Positions 26,499-37,300 of a DNA stretch of 64,000 nt are shown piece by piece. The first letter of the stretch is position 1. Each line of letters begins with the position of its first letter. Made by a program: the position numbers and the translations under genes. The notes under the pieces were generated by a model. It made no database searches. It had not been told where the DNA came from and saw only the letters and a program-made list of their open reading frames with translations. Source of the stretch: Acidobacteriota bacterium (lineage in GTDB: Bacteria > Acidobacteriota > Blastocatellia > Pyrinomonadales > Pyrinomonadaceae); assembly GCA_019239425.1 (NCBI GenBank), contig JAFAZX010000045.1, positions 248,001-312,000 of the forward strand. Direction: 5' to 3'.

Positions 26499-27980
26499 TT
26501 AACAGTCCTTCTTGATAATGCTCTTCAGACGCTTCTCGGGCGGCGTCCTCTTCAACTGAAGCGCCTTGTGCCTTCTCCTGAGCATGGTGATCAGAGTCTG
26601 GTGCTTGAGGCCGAGCAGCTTGGCCGCGCCCGTGACGCTCCCCGCCGACTCGGCCAGCGCCTGCTCGATGATCTTCTCCTCGAACTCCTGGACGGCGCTG
26701 AAGAAGGAGAAACTCCGGTCGTGCAGGTTCACGTCCGCCAGGCGCCGCATGACGATGCGGGCGCACGCCAGAAGCCTCTCCTTATCCTCAACGTCCTGTG
26801 AGCCTCTCAAGAGTTTCTCCGCGCGGAGGTAGAGGCCGTACAACTCCGTACGCGCCAACACACGCCGCGCGCCGTGCTCCTCGATGAGGGCGAGGGCGGC
26901 GAGTCCCGCGTTCGTGAGGGCGCCCGCCTCCTCCGCCACACTCATGGCACGCCGCAGGATGTTGATGGAGTCCTCGCCCGCCCCAAGTCGCGCCCGCGCG
27001 ACGCCCTGAATGGTGAGAGCGTCGGAGAGGTAAGCGGACGCGCCGCCTTTCTCCAGAGTCTCGACGGCGCGCGTGATGACCCTGTCGGCCTCACGGTACT
27101 TCTTCTCCGCGAGGAAGACGCGCGCACGCGTCTCGTCCACCTGCGCGAGCAGCCCGGTGTCTTTCAGCCTCAACAGAGTCGCGCCCGCACGGTCTAAGTG
27201 TTCGTGCGCGTCCCTGTACCGCCCTAGCCTGTAGAGCAGCATGGCGACGTTATTACGGTTGGTCGCGCAGTACCTTTCGTTTCCTGCCTGCTCGTAGTGA
27301 TAAATCGCCGCTGTGAACTCTATGATCGCCCTGTCAGTATATGAGGTATTCCCCTCCGCGTCGGCGAGCCTAGCTAGGACTAAACCCATCTGTCCATGCC
27401 AGCGGCCTTGAAGCGCGTCGTCTGCCGATTCGAAGACGGGTCGCGCTTCATTCAAGATGTTCAGGGCCTCATAAAACTTGTTCTCGCACAACTCGACTAT
27501 CGTGCGCCTGATTAGAATCTTTGCCTGTAACTCGAGGTCGGCGTCCGTAAGGGTCTTTAGCGCCTCCCGCATTATCACGCGTGCCTCTTCGTAGGCGCCG
27601 AGTTGCCAGTAGCAAACACCCAGCTCATATTGAGCCTCAGACGCTTTCTCATGCCTGCCTAGTGATTGGAACTCACGGAAGGCTTCGGTTATCAGGTCTT
27701 GAGCTTTCTCCTGTGTACCTTCGACGCTTCCGAGTCGACCGAGCCAGCCTGTAAGAACACCGCATTGGAGTAAGACTTCGGCAGCTAGGACTGGCGGCAA
27801 TCCCTTCACATCAGGCTTTTCACCTACGCCCGGCCATAACTCGCCTAGAGTTTCGCGCGCGACTTCATATTGCCCTTTGTGGATGAGGCCTGCCGCAGTG
27901 CGACAGCGCAGCAGCGTACGCTCGTTCTCAGTTAATGAGGGGTTATCTAGTTCCTTCGGACGTTCGTCTGCTAAAGTCAT
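26499..27980 (-). CDS. TPR-repeat regulator with C-terminal Fis-type HTH
   Basis: The 493-residue protein is mostly paired helices of TPR type from about residue 25 to 400, for example EKASEAQYELGVCYWQLGAY and NRNNVAMLLYRLGRYRDAHE. The C-terminus (about 433-474) is a Fis/HTH_8 DNA-binding unit: FEEKIIEQALAESAGSVTGA, AKLLGLKHQTLITMLRRRH, followed by a basic tail. There is no sigma-54 AAA domain or receiver. TPR plus HTH is the general plan of peptide-sensing RRNPP regulators, although those carry the HTH at the N-terminus. It is divergent from the small secreted protein at 28099, and the 118-base gap holds inverted repeats. A peptide-responsive regulator is my inference. Confidence 0.82.
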   Translation of the reverse strand: MTLADERPKELDNPSLTENERTLLRCRTAAGLIHKGQYEVARETLGELWPGVGEKPDVKGLPPVLAAEVLLQCGVLTGWLGRLGSVEGTQEKAQDLITEAFREFQSLGRHEKASEAQYELGVCYWQLGAYEEARVIMREALKTLTDADLELQAKILIRRTIVELCENKFYEALNILNEARPVFESADDALQGRWHGQMGLVLARLADAEGNTSYTDRAIIEFTAAIYHYEQAGNERYCATNRNNVAMLLYRLGRYRDAHEHLDRAGATLLRLKDTGLLAQVDETRARVFLAEKKYREADRVITRAVETLEKGGASAYLSDALTIQGVARARLGAGEDSINILRRAMSVAEEAGALTNAGLAALALIEEHGARRVLARTELYGLYLRAEKLLRGSQDVEDKERLLACARIVMRRLADVNLHDRSFSFFSAVQEFEEKIIEQALAESAGSVTGAAKLLGLKHQTLITMLRRRHKALQLKRTPPEKRLKSIIKKDC

Positions 27981-27999
27981 GTGAGGCCAGCCCTTCTTA

Positions 28000-28025
28000 G
28001 TTCATGTCACTTTTGCGACATGAAC
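28000..28025. promoter_or_regulatory. 9-bp inverted repeat between divergent regulator and peptide genes (operator candidate)
   Basis: GTTCATGTC (28000-28008) and GACATGAAC (28017-28025) form a perfect inverted repeat with an 8-base spacer, 20 bases upstream of the TPR-Fis regulator start. The position and 17-bp half-site spacing fit a dimeric HTH protein autoregulating a divergent pair. No strong -35/-10 pair is obvious beside it. Confidence 0.45.
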
Positions 28026-28031
28026 GGCAAG

Positions 28032-28058
28032 GCCGCCGGAGGTAGAGCTTCCGGCGGC
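28032..28058 (+). promoter_or_regulatory. GC-rich 9-bp stem in the leader of the small secreted protein gene
   Basis: GCCGCCGGA (28032-28040) pairs perfectly with TCCGGCGGC (28050-28058) around a 9-base loop, followed by GACTGTAGTC, another short dyad. It lies about 40 bases before the ATG of the small protein gene. It could be a leader structure that stabilises or attenuates the mRNA; there is no T-run. Confidence 0.35.
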
Positions 28059-28098
28059 GACTGTAGTCAACCCTCATAAAAACGAAAGGTGCAGGAAG

Positions 28099-28347
28099 AT
28101 GAGTAAAGCTATTCGAGCCTCCGTGTTGGTGCTTCTACTCGCTTGCTCCGCGCAGGCGGGATGGATACAAAACCCAGTGCCTGACCCGCCGCCGCCGGCG
28201 AACGCCGAGCGGTCGGGGTGGATACAGAATGATTCACCGGACGCCGTTAACCAACAGAACGCTGACGGCGACATCCAAAACGACTCGGCAGGTAGCCTTA
28301 CGCAGATCGCGCTAGACCTGCTCACAACTCTGCCGTCGCTCTTCTAA
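28099..28347 (+). CDS. Small exported protein with GWIQN repeats, candidate signal-peptide precursor
   Basis: The 82-residue product has AGGAAG just before its ATG. Residues 1-20 form a signal peptide (SKAIRASVLVLLLACSAQA). Cleavage after AQA would release a chain beginning GWIQN (21-25), a motif repeated at 40-44 and as DIQND at 59-62. LLAC at 13-16 is a poor alternative lipobox. A Pro-rich stretch (PVPDPPPPA) and Asn/Asp-rich spacers follow, and the last 17 residues (SLTQIALDLLTTLPSLF) form an amphipathic segment. It is divergent from a TPR-Fis regulator. I know of no characterised function; an exported, processed signalling peptide is inference. A structural surface peptide is the alternative. 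Confidence 0.75.
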   Translation: MSKAIRASVLVLLLACSAQAGWIQNPVPDPPPPANAERSGWIQNDSPDAVNQQNADGDIQNDSAGSLTQIALDLLTTLPSLF

Positions 28348-28703
28348 GGCCCGCGTCAGTTCAGCCGGAGCAAGCTGCCTAGTGGCGGCTAGGTGTTTGT
28401 GTGTCTGGCGGGCGGCGGAATGCGGAGGTCTCGCCCGCAACGGGGAGAGTAAACCTGTGCGCCGCAGAATGCAATAGCTTTTGCAGCGTGGCTGGGAGAC
28501 GGAATAAAGGCTCTTGCGGCCCGAACGGAAGCGTCGGACTCGAAGTTGTGCAAAAGACGAATGGCGCCTGGGGGTTTGGCATTTCTCCAACCGCCGTGGC
28601 CTTCGGGCGGTAGAACACGCGGACAACTTGCCCGCGGTTCGTGGCACCGGATTTGTTCCCCGTGCGGGGCGTAAGCCGAGTCCGAGACGCGCGAGGTGCA
28701 GAG
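28348..28703. other. Intergenic stretch, nothing firmly supported
   Basis: About 356 bases between the small exported protein and a membrane protein gene. A 70-codon frame beginning GTG at 28401 contains several Cys but has no ribosome site or recognisable domain. An ACCGCC/GGCGGT hairpin lies near 28590-28612. I see no terminator with a T-run and no RNA gene. Confidence 0.4.
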
Positions 28704-29171
28704 ATGAGTCCGGAGGCCAGACGGGCGTTTGCAGCCAGGTGGTTCATGTGGGCCGCCGCGATACCCTGCGGCCTCGTCCTCGCGGTAGTCCTGCTCAACG
28801 AGTGGCTCAACTCCCCGCTCAACTTCCTCCTGTACGTCCTCGTCCTCTTCGTGGTGCCGATCCACATCGCGAGGGGCTGGGGGGCTTGGCTCGGGGCGGC
28901 GATCCTCGACCCCTCGGCGACGCAGGGCGCGGGGGTGGCGGCCCTCCGTGGGGCGGCCGTCGCGGGTGCCAGTTTCGTGACCTATCTGTTCGCCCTCAGC
29001 CTGTGCTTCGGCAGCTTCAGTTCCAGTCCCGTGGAGAACGCTTTAAATTTATTCATACTGCTCATGGTCGGCGGGACGATATTGGTCGGCTGGCTGGTCG
29101 TCGCGGTGGGCGCCCTCGCCGGGGGACTGCTCTACGGGAAGGCCGGGGGCGGGACTCCGCCAGCGGAGTAA
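28704..29171 (+). CDS. Small polytopic membrane protein of unknown function
   Basis: From the ATG at 28704 (preceded by GAGGTG) the product has 155 residues with four likely membrane helices: WAAAIPCGLVLAVVLLNEWL, NFLLYVLVLFVVPIHIA, AVAGASFVTYLFALSLCFG and LFILLMVGGTILVGWLVVAV. The start is not at the upstream in-frame codon 28641, which lacks a ribosome site. No family was recognised and no charged functional motif stands out. It lies between the small peptide gene and the CocE hydrolase on the same strand. Confidence 0.65.
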   Translation: MSPEARRAFAARWFMWAAAIPCGLVLAVVLLNEWLNSPLNFLLYVLVLFVVPIHIARGWGAWLGAAILDPSATQGAGVAALRGAAVAGASFVTYLFALSLCFGSFSSSPVENALNLFILLMVGGTILVGWLVVAVGALAGGLLYGKAGGGTPPAE

Positions 29172-29286
29172 AAGTGACCCTGCACACGACGCGCCCCTCC
29201 GGCCGTTTGCGCGGGGGCCGGCGACTCTGCTACTGATACACGTCTCGCCCGCAGACCAGAAGACACGAGACGGAGGGAACCCTTTT

Positions 29287-31212
29287 ATGGCACGCCGCAG
29301 ATTGTCAGCGCTCGCCTGCGCACTCTTCATCCTCAACATGGCCGGCACGTCTACGGCGCAGACGCCCGACCTGCCGAGCGAGACGCCTCAACAGTTCACG
29401 CCGACGAACGAGGGGTTCGAGTACGCGCGCCGCGAGGTGATGATCCCGATGCGGGACGGCGTCAAACTCCACACGGTCATCCTCGTCCCGAAGGGGGCGA
29501 AGAACGCGCCCATCCTTCTGACGCGCACCCCTTACGATGCCTCGGCGCTCACCTCTCACGCCGAGAGCTCGCACCTCGGCCCCATCCTGCAAGGGTACGA
29601 CAACGCGGCGGATGTCGTCGTCGAGGGCGGCTACATCCGCGTCGTGCAGGACGTGCGCGGCAAGTACGGCTCCGAAGGCGACTACGTGATGAACCGCCCC
29701 CTGCGCGGGCCGCTCAACCCGACGCAGGTGGATCATGCGACCGACACGTACGACACCATCGACTGGTTAGTGAAGAACCTGCCTGAGTCGAACGGGCGGG
29801 TCGGCATCATCGGCATTTCGTACGACGGCTTCCTGCCCTTAATGGCGCTCGTCAACCCGCACCCGGCGCTCAAGGTCTCTGTGCCGATGAACCCGATGGT
29901 CGACGGCTGGCGCGGCGACGACTGGTTCCACAACGGGGCGTTCCGGCAGCAGGGCATGTCCTACATCTACGACCAGGAGGCCACGCGCAAGAACGACCTC
30001 AAGTGGTGGACGAGCCACCGAGACCCTTACGATCAGTTTATTGAAGCGGTCTCGGCGGGCGAGCTTGGCAGGCGGCGCGGGATGGAGCAGCTCGGCTTCT
30101 GGCGCAAGCTCTTAGAGCACCCGGCCTACGACGCCTTCTGGCAGGGGCAGGCCGTGGACAAGATACTCGGCGCGCAGCCCTTGAAGGTGCCCGTCATGCT
30201 CGTCCACAGCCTCTGGGATCAGGAGGACATCTACGGCGACATCGCCGTCTACAAGGCCATCGAGCCGAAGGACACGAACAACGACAAGGTCTTCCTCGTC
30301 CTCGGCCCCTGGCATCACGGGCAGGCGATACGTGAGGGCTCCGCGCTCGGCGCCATCCGGTTCGGCAGTGACACGGCATACACGTTCCGTCACGAGGTGC
30401 TCCTTCCCTTCCTCGACCAGTATCTGAAAGAGGGCGCACCCAAGGCGGACGTCGCCCCCGTCACCGCCTTCGAGACGGGCACGAACCGCTGGCTGCGTCT
30501 GAAGTCCTGGCCCGCGGGCTGCGAGCGCGGCTGCGCGCCGAAGGCCACGCCGCTCTACCTTTCCACAGGTCTGAAGCTCAGCTTCGACGCGCCACGCTCC
30601 GGCAGCGCCTTCGAGGAGTACGTCTCAGACCCTTCGAAGCCCGTCCCCTACCGCGCGCGGCCCGTCGACGACAGCACGTGGCGGCAGTGGCTCGTGGACG
30701 ATCAACGAGAAGCGTCGGGACGGCCCGACGTGCTCGCCTTCACCTCGGACGTGCTGACGAAACCCGTGAAGATTAGCGGCGAGCCAATCGTCAACCTCTA
30801 CGCCTCGACCTCGGGGACGGACTCCGACTGGGTCGTCAAGGTCATAGACCTCTACCCGGCCGAGGTCGCGGCGCAGCCGGAGATGGGTAGTTATCAGCTT
30901 ATGGTCTCGGCCGACATCCTGCGCGGCCGCTACCGCGAGAGCTTCGAAACGCCGAAGGCCATCGAGCCCGACAAGCCGCTCCTCTACCGCTTCGCGCTCC
31001 CGACGGCGAACCACGTCTTCCTCCCCGGCCACCGCATCATGGTGCAGGTGCAGTCGAGCTGGTTCCCGCTCTACGACCGCAACCCGCAGACCTTCGTCCC
31101 GAACATCTTCTGGGCGAAGCCCTCGGACTACCGCAAGGCGACGCAGCGCATCTATCACGAGCCGGGCCGCGCCAGCTTCGTCGAGCTGCCCCTGGTCGAG
31201 GCGCGCCAGTAG
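29287..31212 (+). CDS. Secreted CocE/NonD-type alpha/beta hydrolase (S15, X-Pro dipeptidyl-peptidase-like)
   Basis: The 641-residue protein has a signal peptide cleaved near residue 25 (LACALFILNMAGTSTAQ) and GGAGGG before its ATG. The hydrolase domain shows VMIPMRDGVKLHTVILVP, TRTPYDAS and the nucleophile elbow GISYDGF with Ser178. LVHSLWDQEDIYG and VLGPWHHGQ carry the expected Asp and His. The C-terminal half is the jelly-roll X-Pro dipeptidyl-peptidase C domain (ending around FLPGHRIMVQVQSSWFPLYD). The family hydrolyses acyl esters, glutaryl amides or X-Pro peptides; substrate is unknown. It probably acts in the periplasm. Confidence 0.92.
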   Translation: MARRRLSALACALFILNMAGTSTAQTPDLPSETPQQFTPTNEGFEYARREVMIPMRDGVKLHTVILVPKGAKNAPILLTRTPYDASALTSHAESSHLGPILQGYDNAADVVVEGGYIRVVQDVRGKYGSEGDYVMNRPLRGPLNPTQVDHATDTYDTIDWLVKNLPESNGRVGIIGISYDGFLPLMALVNPHPALKVSVPMNPMVDGWRGDDWFHNGAFRQQGMSYIYDQEATRKNDLKWWTSHRDPYDQFIEAVSAGELGRRRGMEQLGFWRKLLEHPAYDAFWQGQAVDKILGAQPLKVPVMLVHSLWDQEDIYGDIAVYKAIEPKDTNNDKVFLVLGPWHHGQAIREGSALGAIRFGSDTAYTFRHEVLLPFLDQYLKEGAPKADVAPVTAFETGTNRWLRLKSWPAGCERGCAPKATPLYLSTGLKLSFDAPRSGSAFEEYVSDPSKPVPYRARPVDDSTWRQWLVDDQREASGRPDVLAFTSDVLTKPVKISGEPIVNLYASTSGTDSDWVVKVIDLYPAEVAAQPEMGSYQLMVSADILRGRYRESFETPKAIEPDKPLLYRFALPTANHVFLPGHRIMVQVQSSWFPLYDRNPQTFVPNIFWAKPSDYRKATQRIYHEPGRASFVELPLVEARQ

Positions 31213-31214
31213 CG

Positions 31215-31240
31215 TACGCGGGCGCACACATGTCCGCCCG
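31215..31240 (+). terminator. Terminator-like hairpin after the CocE hydrolase gene
   Basis: CGCGGGCG (31215-31222) pairs perfectly with CGCCCGCG (31233-31240), beginning 3 bases after the stop codon. Only GCTTT follows, so it is a weak or factor-assisted terminator rather than a classical one. Confidence 0.5.
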
Positions 31241-31368
31241 CGGCTTTAAAGGAAGCGTTCGTTCATGTATCATCCCGCTCGCGTCGGGTACTGCCACCCG
31301 CGCCCTTCACTCCCCGTCAACCTACCCCAGAGGTTCGATGGCGAACGTCTCTTCACGAAAGGTTCGTT

Positions 31369-34300
31369 GTGTTTTCCGCTTGCCCTGCCCCCTCGTCGCC
31401 CCTTGTCGACTCAAGGTCGCGCGCGCGCCTCTACGCCTGCGCGGCAGTCCTCTTAGCAGTCTTAGCGCTGTCGGGCGGACGCGCCGCCCACGCAGCCCCG
31501 TCGGTTCAGCAGCTCACGCCCTCTGTGAACTCGCCGCAGCCCGTGGGCACCACCGTCACCTGGACGGCCGCCGTCACCGACACGGACGCGGGCGCGTTCG
31601 ACTACCAGTTCAGCGTCCGCCTGTCCGGTGGCGACTACTCGATCCTGCGCGACTTCGCCACCATCAACTCGTTCAAGTGGACGCCGAGCGAGCGCGAGGG
31701 GGACTTCGACATCCGTGTCGTCGCCAGAAACCTTGTCACCGGCGAGGCCGGACTGCTGGAGGTCAGCTACTCCGTGACTTCGCGCGTGACGGGGGAGACT
31801 CCGGTCGTCTCGGCGACGGCGAACCCTCTGGTGGCGCTCTACAGCGCGCCGCCCTGCGACGCGGGCGGCAGCATGCGCGTCAGGTTCTGGCGCACAGGCG
31901 ACTTCACCTCCCAGACCACCCCTTGGAAGAGCTGCCTGACAGGGCTGAGCAGAAACTTCTACGTCGCGGGGATGCGGCCCGTGACCGCATATAGCATGCG
32001 ACAAGAGTTCAGCGACGACCCTTCGGCCCCCGTCGCCGTCGGGCCGACGCTCTCCTTCACGACCGGGAGTCTGCCGACGAAGAACTTCAACCCGCCCGCC
32101 TCCTCCGCCCTGACCCCTTCGGCGGGCGACACGGGTCAGGACGTGCTGCTGCACGCCCTCCTCAACCGCGCCGCGCCGCCCTTCATCACCGCCACGAACT
32201 TGAGCGGCGCGCTCGTCTGGTACTACGCAGACGACACGAGCGTCCAGTACGCCACGCGCCCCGTCGAGGGCGGGACGATCCTCCTCGTCCGCGACTCGCA
32301 GAAGATGCTGCGCGAGATCGACCTCGCGGGAAACCCCGTCAGGGAGACGACCCTGCAAGCCATCTCGGAGCAGCTCATGGCCCGCGGCGCGAACCCCATC
32401 ACCTCCTTCCACCACGAGGCCCGGCGGCTTCCAGACGGGAAGACCGTGGTGCTGGCCGGCACCGAGCGTGTGCTGTCGGACGTGCAAGGCCCCGGCCCCG
32501 TCGCCGTCGTCGGCGAGATGATCGTCGTCCTCGACGAGAACTGGCGGGTTGTCTGGCACTGGGACTCGTTCGAGCACCTCGACGTGACGCGGAAGGCGCT
32601 CGGCAACGAGAAGTGCCCGCAGTTCTGCATCACGCCCTCCACGACCGCCAACGACTGGACTCACGCCAACGCCATCGGCTACTCGCCCGCCGACGGCAAC
32701 CTTCTGCTCTCGATCCGGCACCAGGCGTGGGTCGTCAAGATCGACTACGAGGACGGCGCGGGCGACGGCGACGTGCTCTGGAGGCTCGGCAAGGACGGCG
32801 ACTTCACGATAGATTCGGACGACCCGTACCCTTGGTTCTCATACCAGCACGACGCGGACTACGTGCCCGGCGACCCCAACGCGCTCGCGCTCTTCGACAA
32901 CGGTAACCTGCGCCAGACGGTCTCCGGCGTGACGCATAACAGCCGCGGCCAGGTCTTGAACCTCGACGAGGTGAATAAGACCGCGACCTTGCAGTTGAAC
33001 GCCGACCTCGGGGTCTACTCGGGCGCACTCGGCAGCGCGCAGAAGCTGACGGGCGGCAACTTCCACTTCGAGGCCGGGTTCCTCGGTAACGCCGCCCGCT
33101 CCGTCGAAACCCGCCCGGACGGCAGTCCGGCCTTCGTCCTCCAGACCCAGAACCTCACCTACCGAAGCTTCCGGATGCGAGACCTCTACACGCCCGGCGC
33201 GCCCGCCGGCGAAGACCAGACCATCAGCTTCGACGCGGTCGCCGCACAGACCTTCGGTACCACCTTCGACCTCGGCGCGACGGCCACCTCGGGCCTGCCC
33301 GTCGGCTTCCGCGTCGTCTCGGGGCCGGCGACGCTCGACGGCAACACGCTCACCTTCACGGGCGCGGGGTCGGTCGTCGTGCAGGCAGACCAGGACGGGA
33401 ACATCAGGTACAACCCTGCGCCCTTCGTGCGGCAGACCATCGCGGTCGACAAGGCGGAGCAGACCATCACGTTCGGGACTCTGGCGGACAGGACGTTCGG
33501 CGACGCCCCCTTCGCGCCCGCCGCCGCGGCAAGCTCTAACCTAGTAGTCGGCTTCGCGGCCGAAGGCCAGTGCACTTTCACGAACGGCCAGGTCAACATC
33601 ACGGGCGCCGGCTCTTGCACAATCACCGCCTCGCAGGCCGGCGACGCGAACTACAACGCCGCATCGAACGTCCAACGTTCCTTCCAGATCAGCAAGGCGA
33701 ACTCGACGACCACCGTCAACGTCACCGACGCGACCTACGACGGACTGCCGCACGGCGGCACCGCCAACGCGACCGGCGTCGGCGGGCTCGACCAGAGCCT
33801 CTCCGTCACCTACTCCGGGCGCAACGCCACCGCCTACGGGCCGTCCACGAGCGTGCCCGTGAACGCGGGCGACTACACCGCCTCCGCGACCTTCGCGGGC
33901 GACGCGAACCACGCGGGCGGCAACGACAGTAAGGACTTCCAGATCGCGAAGGCGAACCAGACCATCACCTTCAACGCCCTCGCGGACAAACGCTTCGGCG
34001 ACGCCCCGTTCGCGCTGAGCGCCTCCTCGTCTTCAGGGTTAACAGTCACTCTCAGTGTCGTGTCCGGCCCGGCCACGCTCGGCGGCGGCATGCTCACCCT
34101 CGACGGCGCGGGCGCCGTCACCGTCCGCGCCTCGCAAGGAGGCGACGCGAACTACGGCGCCGCGGCGGCGGTCGAGCGCACGTTCGACGTCGCGAAGGCG
34201 TCGCAGACGATCACCTTCGGCCCCCCGACCGACAGGACGTACGGCGACCCCGACTTCACTCTGGGCGCGACGGCCTCTTCAGGGCTGGCCGTGACCTTCG

Positions 34301-37300
34301 CGGCCGCCGGCCAGTGCGGCGTGAGCGGCAATACGGTTCACATCACAGGCGCGGGGAGTTGCACCGTCACGGCTTCGCAGGCCGGCAGCGGCAACTACAG
34401 CGCGGCCGTCGACGTCGCCAGAACGTTCCAGATCGCGAAAGCGTCGCAGACGACCACCTTCGGCGCTTTGGCGAACAGGACGTTCGGCGACCCGGACTTC
34501 GCGTTGAGCGCGGGCGTATCTTCGGGGCTCGCCGTCTCCTTCTCCGCGAGCGGCACCTGTACGCTCAGCGGCAACACGGTTCACATCAACGGGGCCGGCT
34601 CCTGCACGATCACGGCCTCGCAGTCGGGCAACATTAACTTCCTGGCCGCGACAGATGTCGCGCGCTCCTTCAACGTCGCGAAGGCGATTCAGACCATCAA
34701 CATCACCGCGCACGCGCCTTCGAGCGCCGCCTACGACAGCCGCTTCACGGTCGCCGCCACGGGCGGCGGCTCCGGCAACCCTGTCACCTACGCCGCCGCC
34801 GGGTCATGCTCAAACTCCGGCGCGACGTTCACGTTGACGGCCGGCACGGGCACCTGCACGGTCACATACAGCCAGACAGGCAGCGCCAACTACGAGGCGG
34901 CGCAGGCGACCGAAACCGTCACCGCCGTCAAGGCCACGCAGACGATCACCTTCAACGCGCCCCTCGACAAGACCTACGGCGACGCAGACTTTCAGTTAAC
35001 CGCGAGCGCCTCGTCCGGGCTCTCGCCGAGCTTCGCCGCCACGGGCGCCTGCACGATTGCCGGCTCGACTGTCCACATCAACGGTGCCGGCTCTTGCACC
35101 GTCATCGCCTCACAATCTGGCGACGCGAACTACAACGCCGCCACAAGCGTCCAGCGCTCTTTCACCATCAGCAAGGCTGGCTCGACGACCGCCGTCACCG
35201 TCGCCGACGCGACCTACGACGGACTGCCGCACGGCGCGACGGCCACGGCGTCCGGCGTCGGCGGACTCAGCCAGAGTCTCGCCGTCACCTACTCCGGGCG
35301 CAGCGCCACCGCCTACGGCCCCTCGGCGACGGCGCCCACAAACGCGGGCGACTACACGGCCTCCGCGACCTTCGCGGGCGACCAGAACCACGCGGGCGGC
35401 GGCGACAGCACGGACTTCCGGATCGCGAAGGCGACCCAGTCCATCACCTTCAATGCCCTTTCGAACAAGACCTTCGGCGACGCCCCGTTCGCGCTGAGCG
35501 CCTCCTCGTCTTCGGGGCTGCCCGTCAGCTTCGCCGTCGTCTCCGGCCCGGCCACGCTCAACGGCGGCACGCTCACCCTCGACGGCGCGGGCGCGGTCAC
35601 CGTCCGCGCCTCGCAGGCCGGCGACGGCAACTACGGCGCCGCGGCGGCGGTCGAGCGCACGTTCGACGTCGCGAAGGCGGCTCAGGCGATCAGCTTCGGC
35701 CCCCTGACCGACAGGACGTACGGCGACCCGGATTTCACTTTAAGCGCGAGCGTACCTTCGGGGCTGGCCGTGACCTTCGCGGCCGCCGGCAACTGCACGG
35801 CTTCCGGCGCGACAGTTCACATCGGCGGCGCCGGCTCCTGCACGGTGACGGCCTCGCAAGCCGGCGACTCGAACCACAGCGCCGCCGCCAACGTCTCGCG
35901 GTCGTTCCAGGTGGCGAAGGCGACGACTTCGCTCGCCCTCGCCTCGTCCGCCATGACGTTGCCCGCCGGCCAGACGTTGACCTTCACGGCCAACGTCACT
36001 TCCGCGGCGGGCGTGCCGACCGGCTCCGTGCAGTTCAAGGTTGACGGGACGAACGCGGGCATCGCGTCGTCGCTGAACGCGAGCGGCGCCGCGACGTTCA
36101 CGACCTCCGCGCTGACAGCCGGGGCGCACTCCGTCACGGCCGAGTACGGCGGTGACGCGAACTTCAAAACCGCTACCGGCACGCTCGCAAGCGGGCAGGT
36201 CGTCGGCGGCCTCTTCGAGTTCGTGCAGTCCGTCTTCGCCGTCAACGAGCGCGACGGCTCCGTCGCCGTCACGGTCAGGCGCATGGGCGACGCGTCGCAG
36301 GCGGCGTGGGTCGAGTACGCCACGGACGACGGCGGCGGCCCTTCGGTCACCGTTCCCTGCTCCGCCCCGACGGGCGCGGCGCTCGAACGCTGCGACTACA
36401 CGCACGCCCAGGGGCTTCTGCAGTTCGCGCCGGGCGAGACCGAGAAGACGTTCACCGTGCTCGTCAACAGCGACTCTTATACGGAAGGGGTCGAGACCAT
36501 CCGCGTGAGGCTGTCGAACCCAGCGGCCGGAACTGCTCTGGGCGAGGTCGCTTCCGCCGCCATCGAAATCACAGACGACACGCGGCAGACGTGGAACCCG
36601 CTGGCCGCCACCGAGTTCTTCGTCCGCCAGCACTACGCGGACTTCCTCTCGCGCGAGCCCGACGCCGCGGGCCTCCAGTTCTGGACGAACGAGATCGAGT
36701 CGTGCGGGGCGAGCGCGCAGTGCCGCGAGGTGAAGCGCGTGAACGTCTCGGCCGCGTTCTTCTTATCCATCGAGTTCCAGCAGACGGGTTATCTCTCGTA
36801 CCGCGCGCACAAGGCCGCGTTCGGCAACCTCGCGGGCAGGCCCGTCCCCGTCACGCGCGACGAGATGCTCGCGGACGTGCGGGTCATCGGCAAAGACCTT
36901 ATCGTTAACACAGAAGGCTGGGAGCTAAAGCTCGAACAGAACAAGCGGGCGTACTTCGAAGGGTTCGTAAGCTCGGCGCGCTTCACCTCGCTTTACCCGC
37001 AGACGTTGGCGCCCGAGCAGTTCGTGGACGCCTTGAACGTGAACTCAAATGGGGCGCTCTCACAGTCGGAGCGTGACGCGCTCGTCAACGACCTGAAGAA
37101 CAACGCGAAGACGCGCGCGCAGGTCTTGCGCGCCGTGGCCGAGGACGCGGACTTGTCGAAGGCCGAACTCAACAAGGCGTTCGTGTTGACGCAGTACTTC
37201 GGCTACTTGAGGAGAGACCCGGACGCCGCGCCCGACGCGGACTTCGTGGGCTGGCAGTTCTGGCTCGGCAAGCTGAACGAGTTCGACGGCAACTACGTCG

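Noticed and set aside
26156..26515. 119-codon plus-strand frame in the long intergenic gap
   Set aside because: No ribosome site, no domain, Pro/Arg/Ser-rich product, and it runs into the 3' end of the TPR-Fis gene.
28401..28613. 70-codon frame with several Cys after the small exported protein
   Set aside because: GTG start without a ribosome site and no signal peptide or family; kept only as part of the intergenic description.
31462..32721. 420-codon minus-strand frame opposite the arylsulfotransferase domain
   Set aside because: Arg/Asp/Val-rich mirror of GC-rich coding sequence; the plus strand has the recognised domain.
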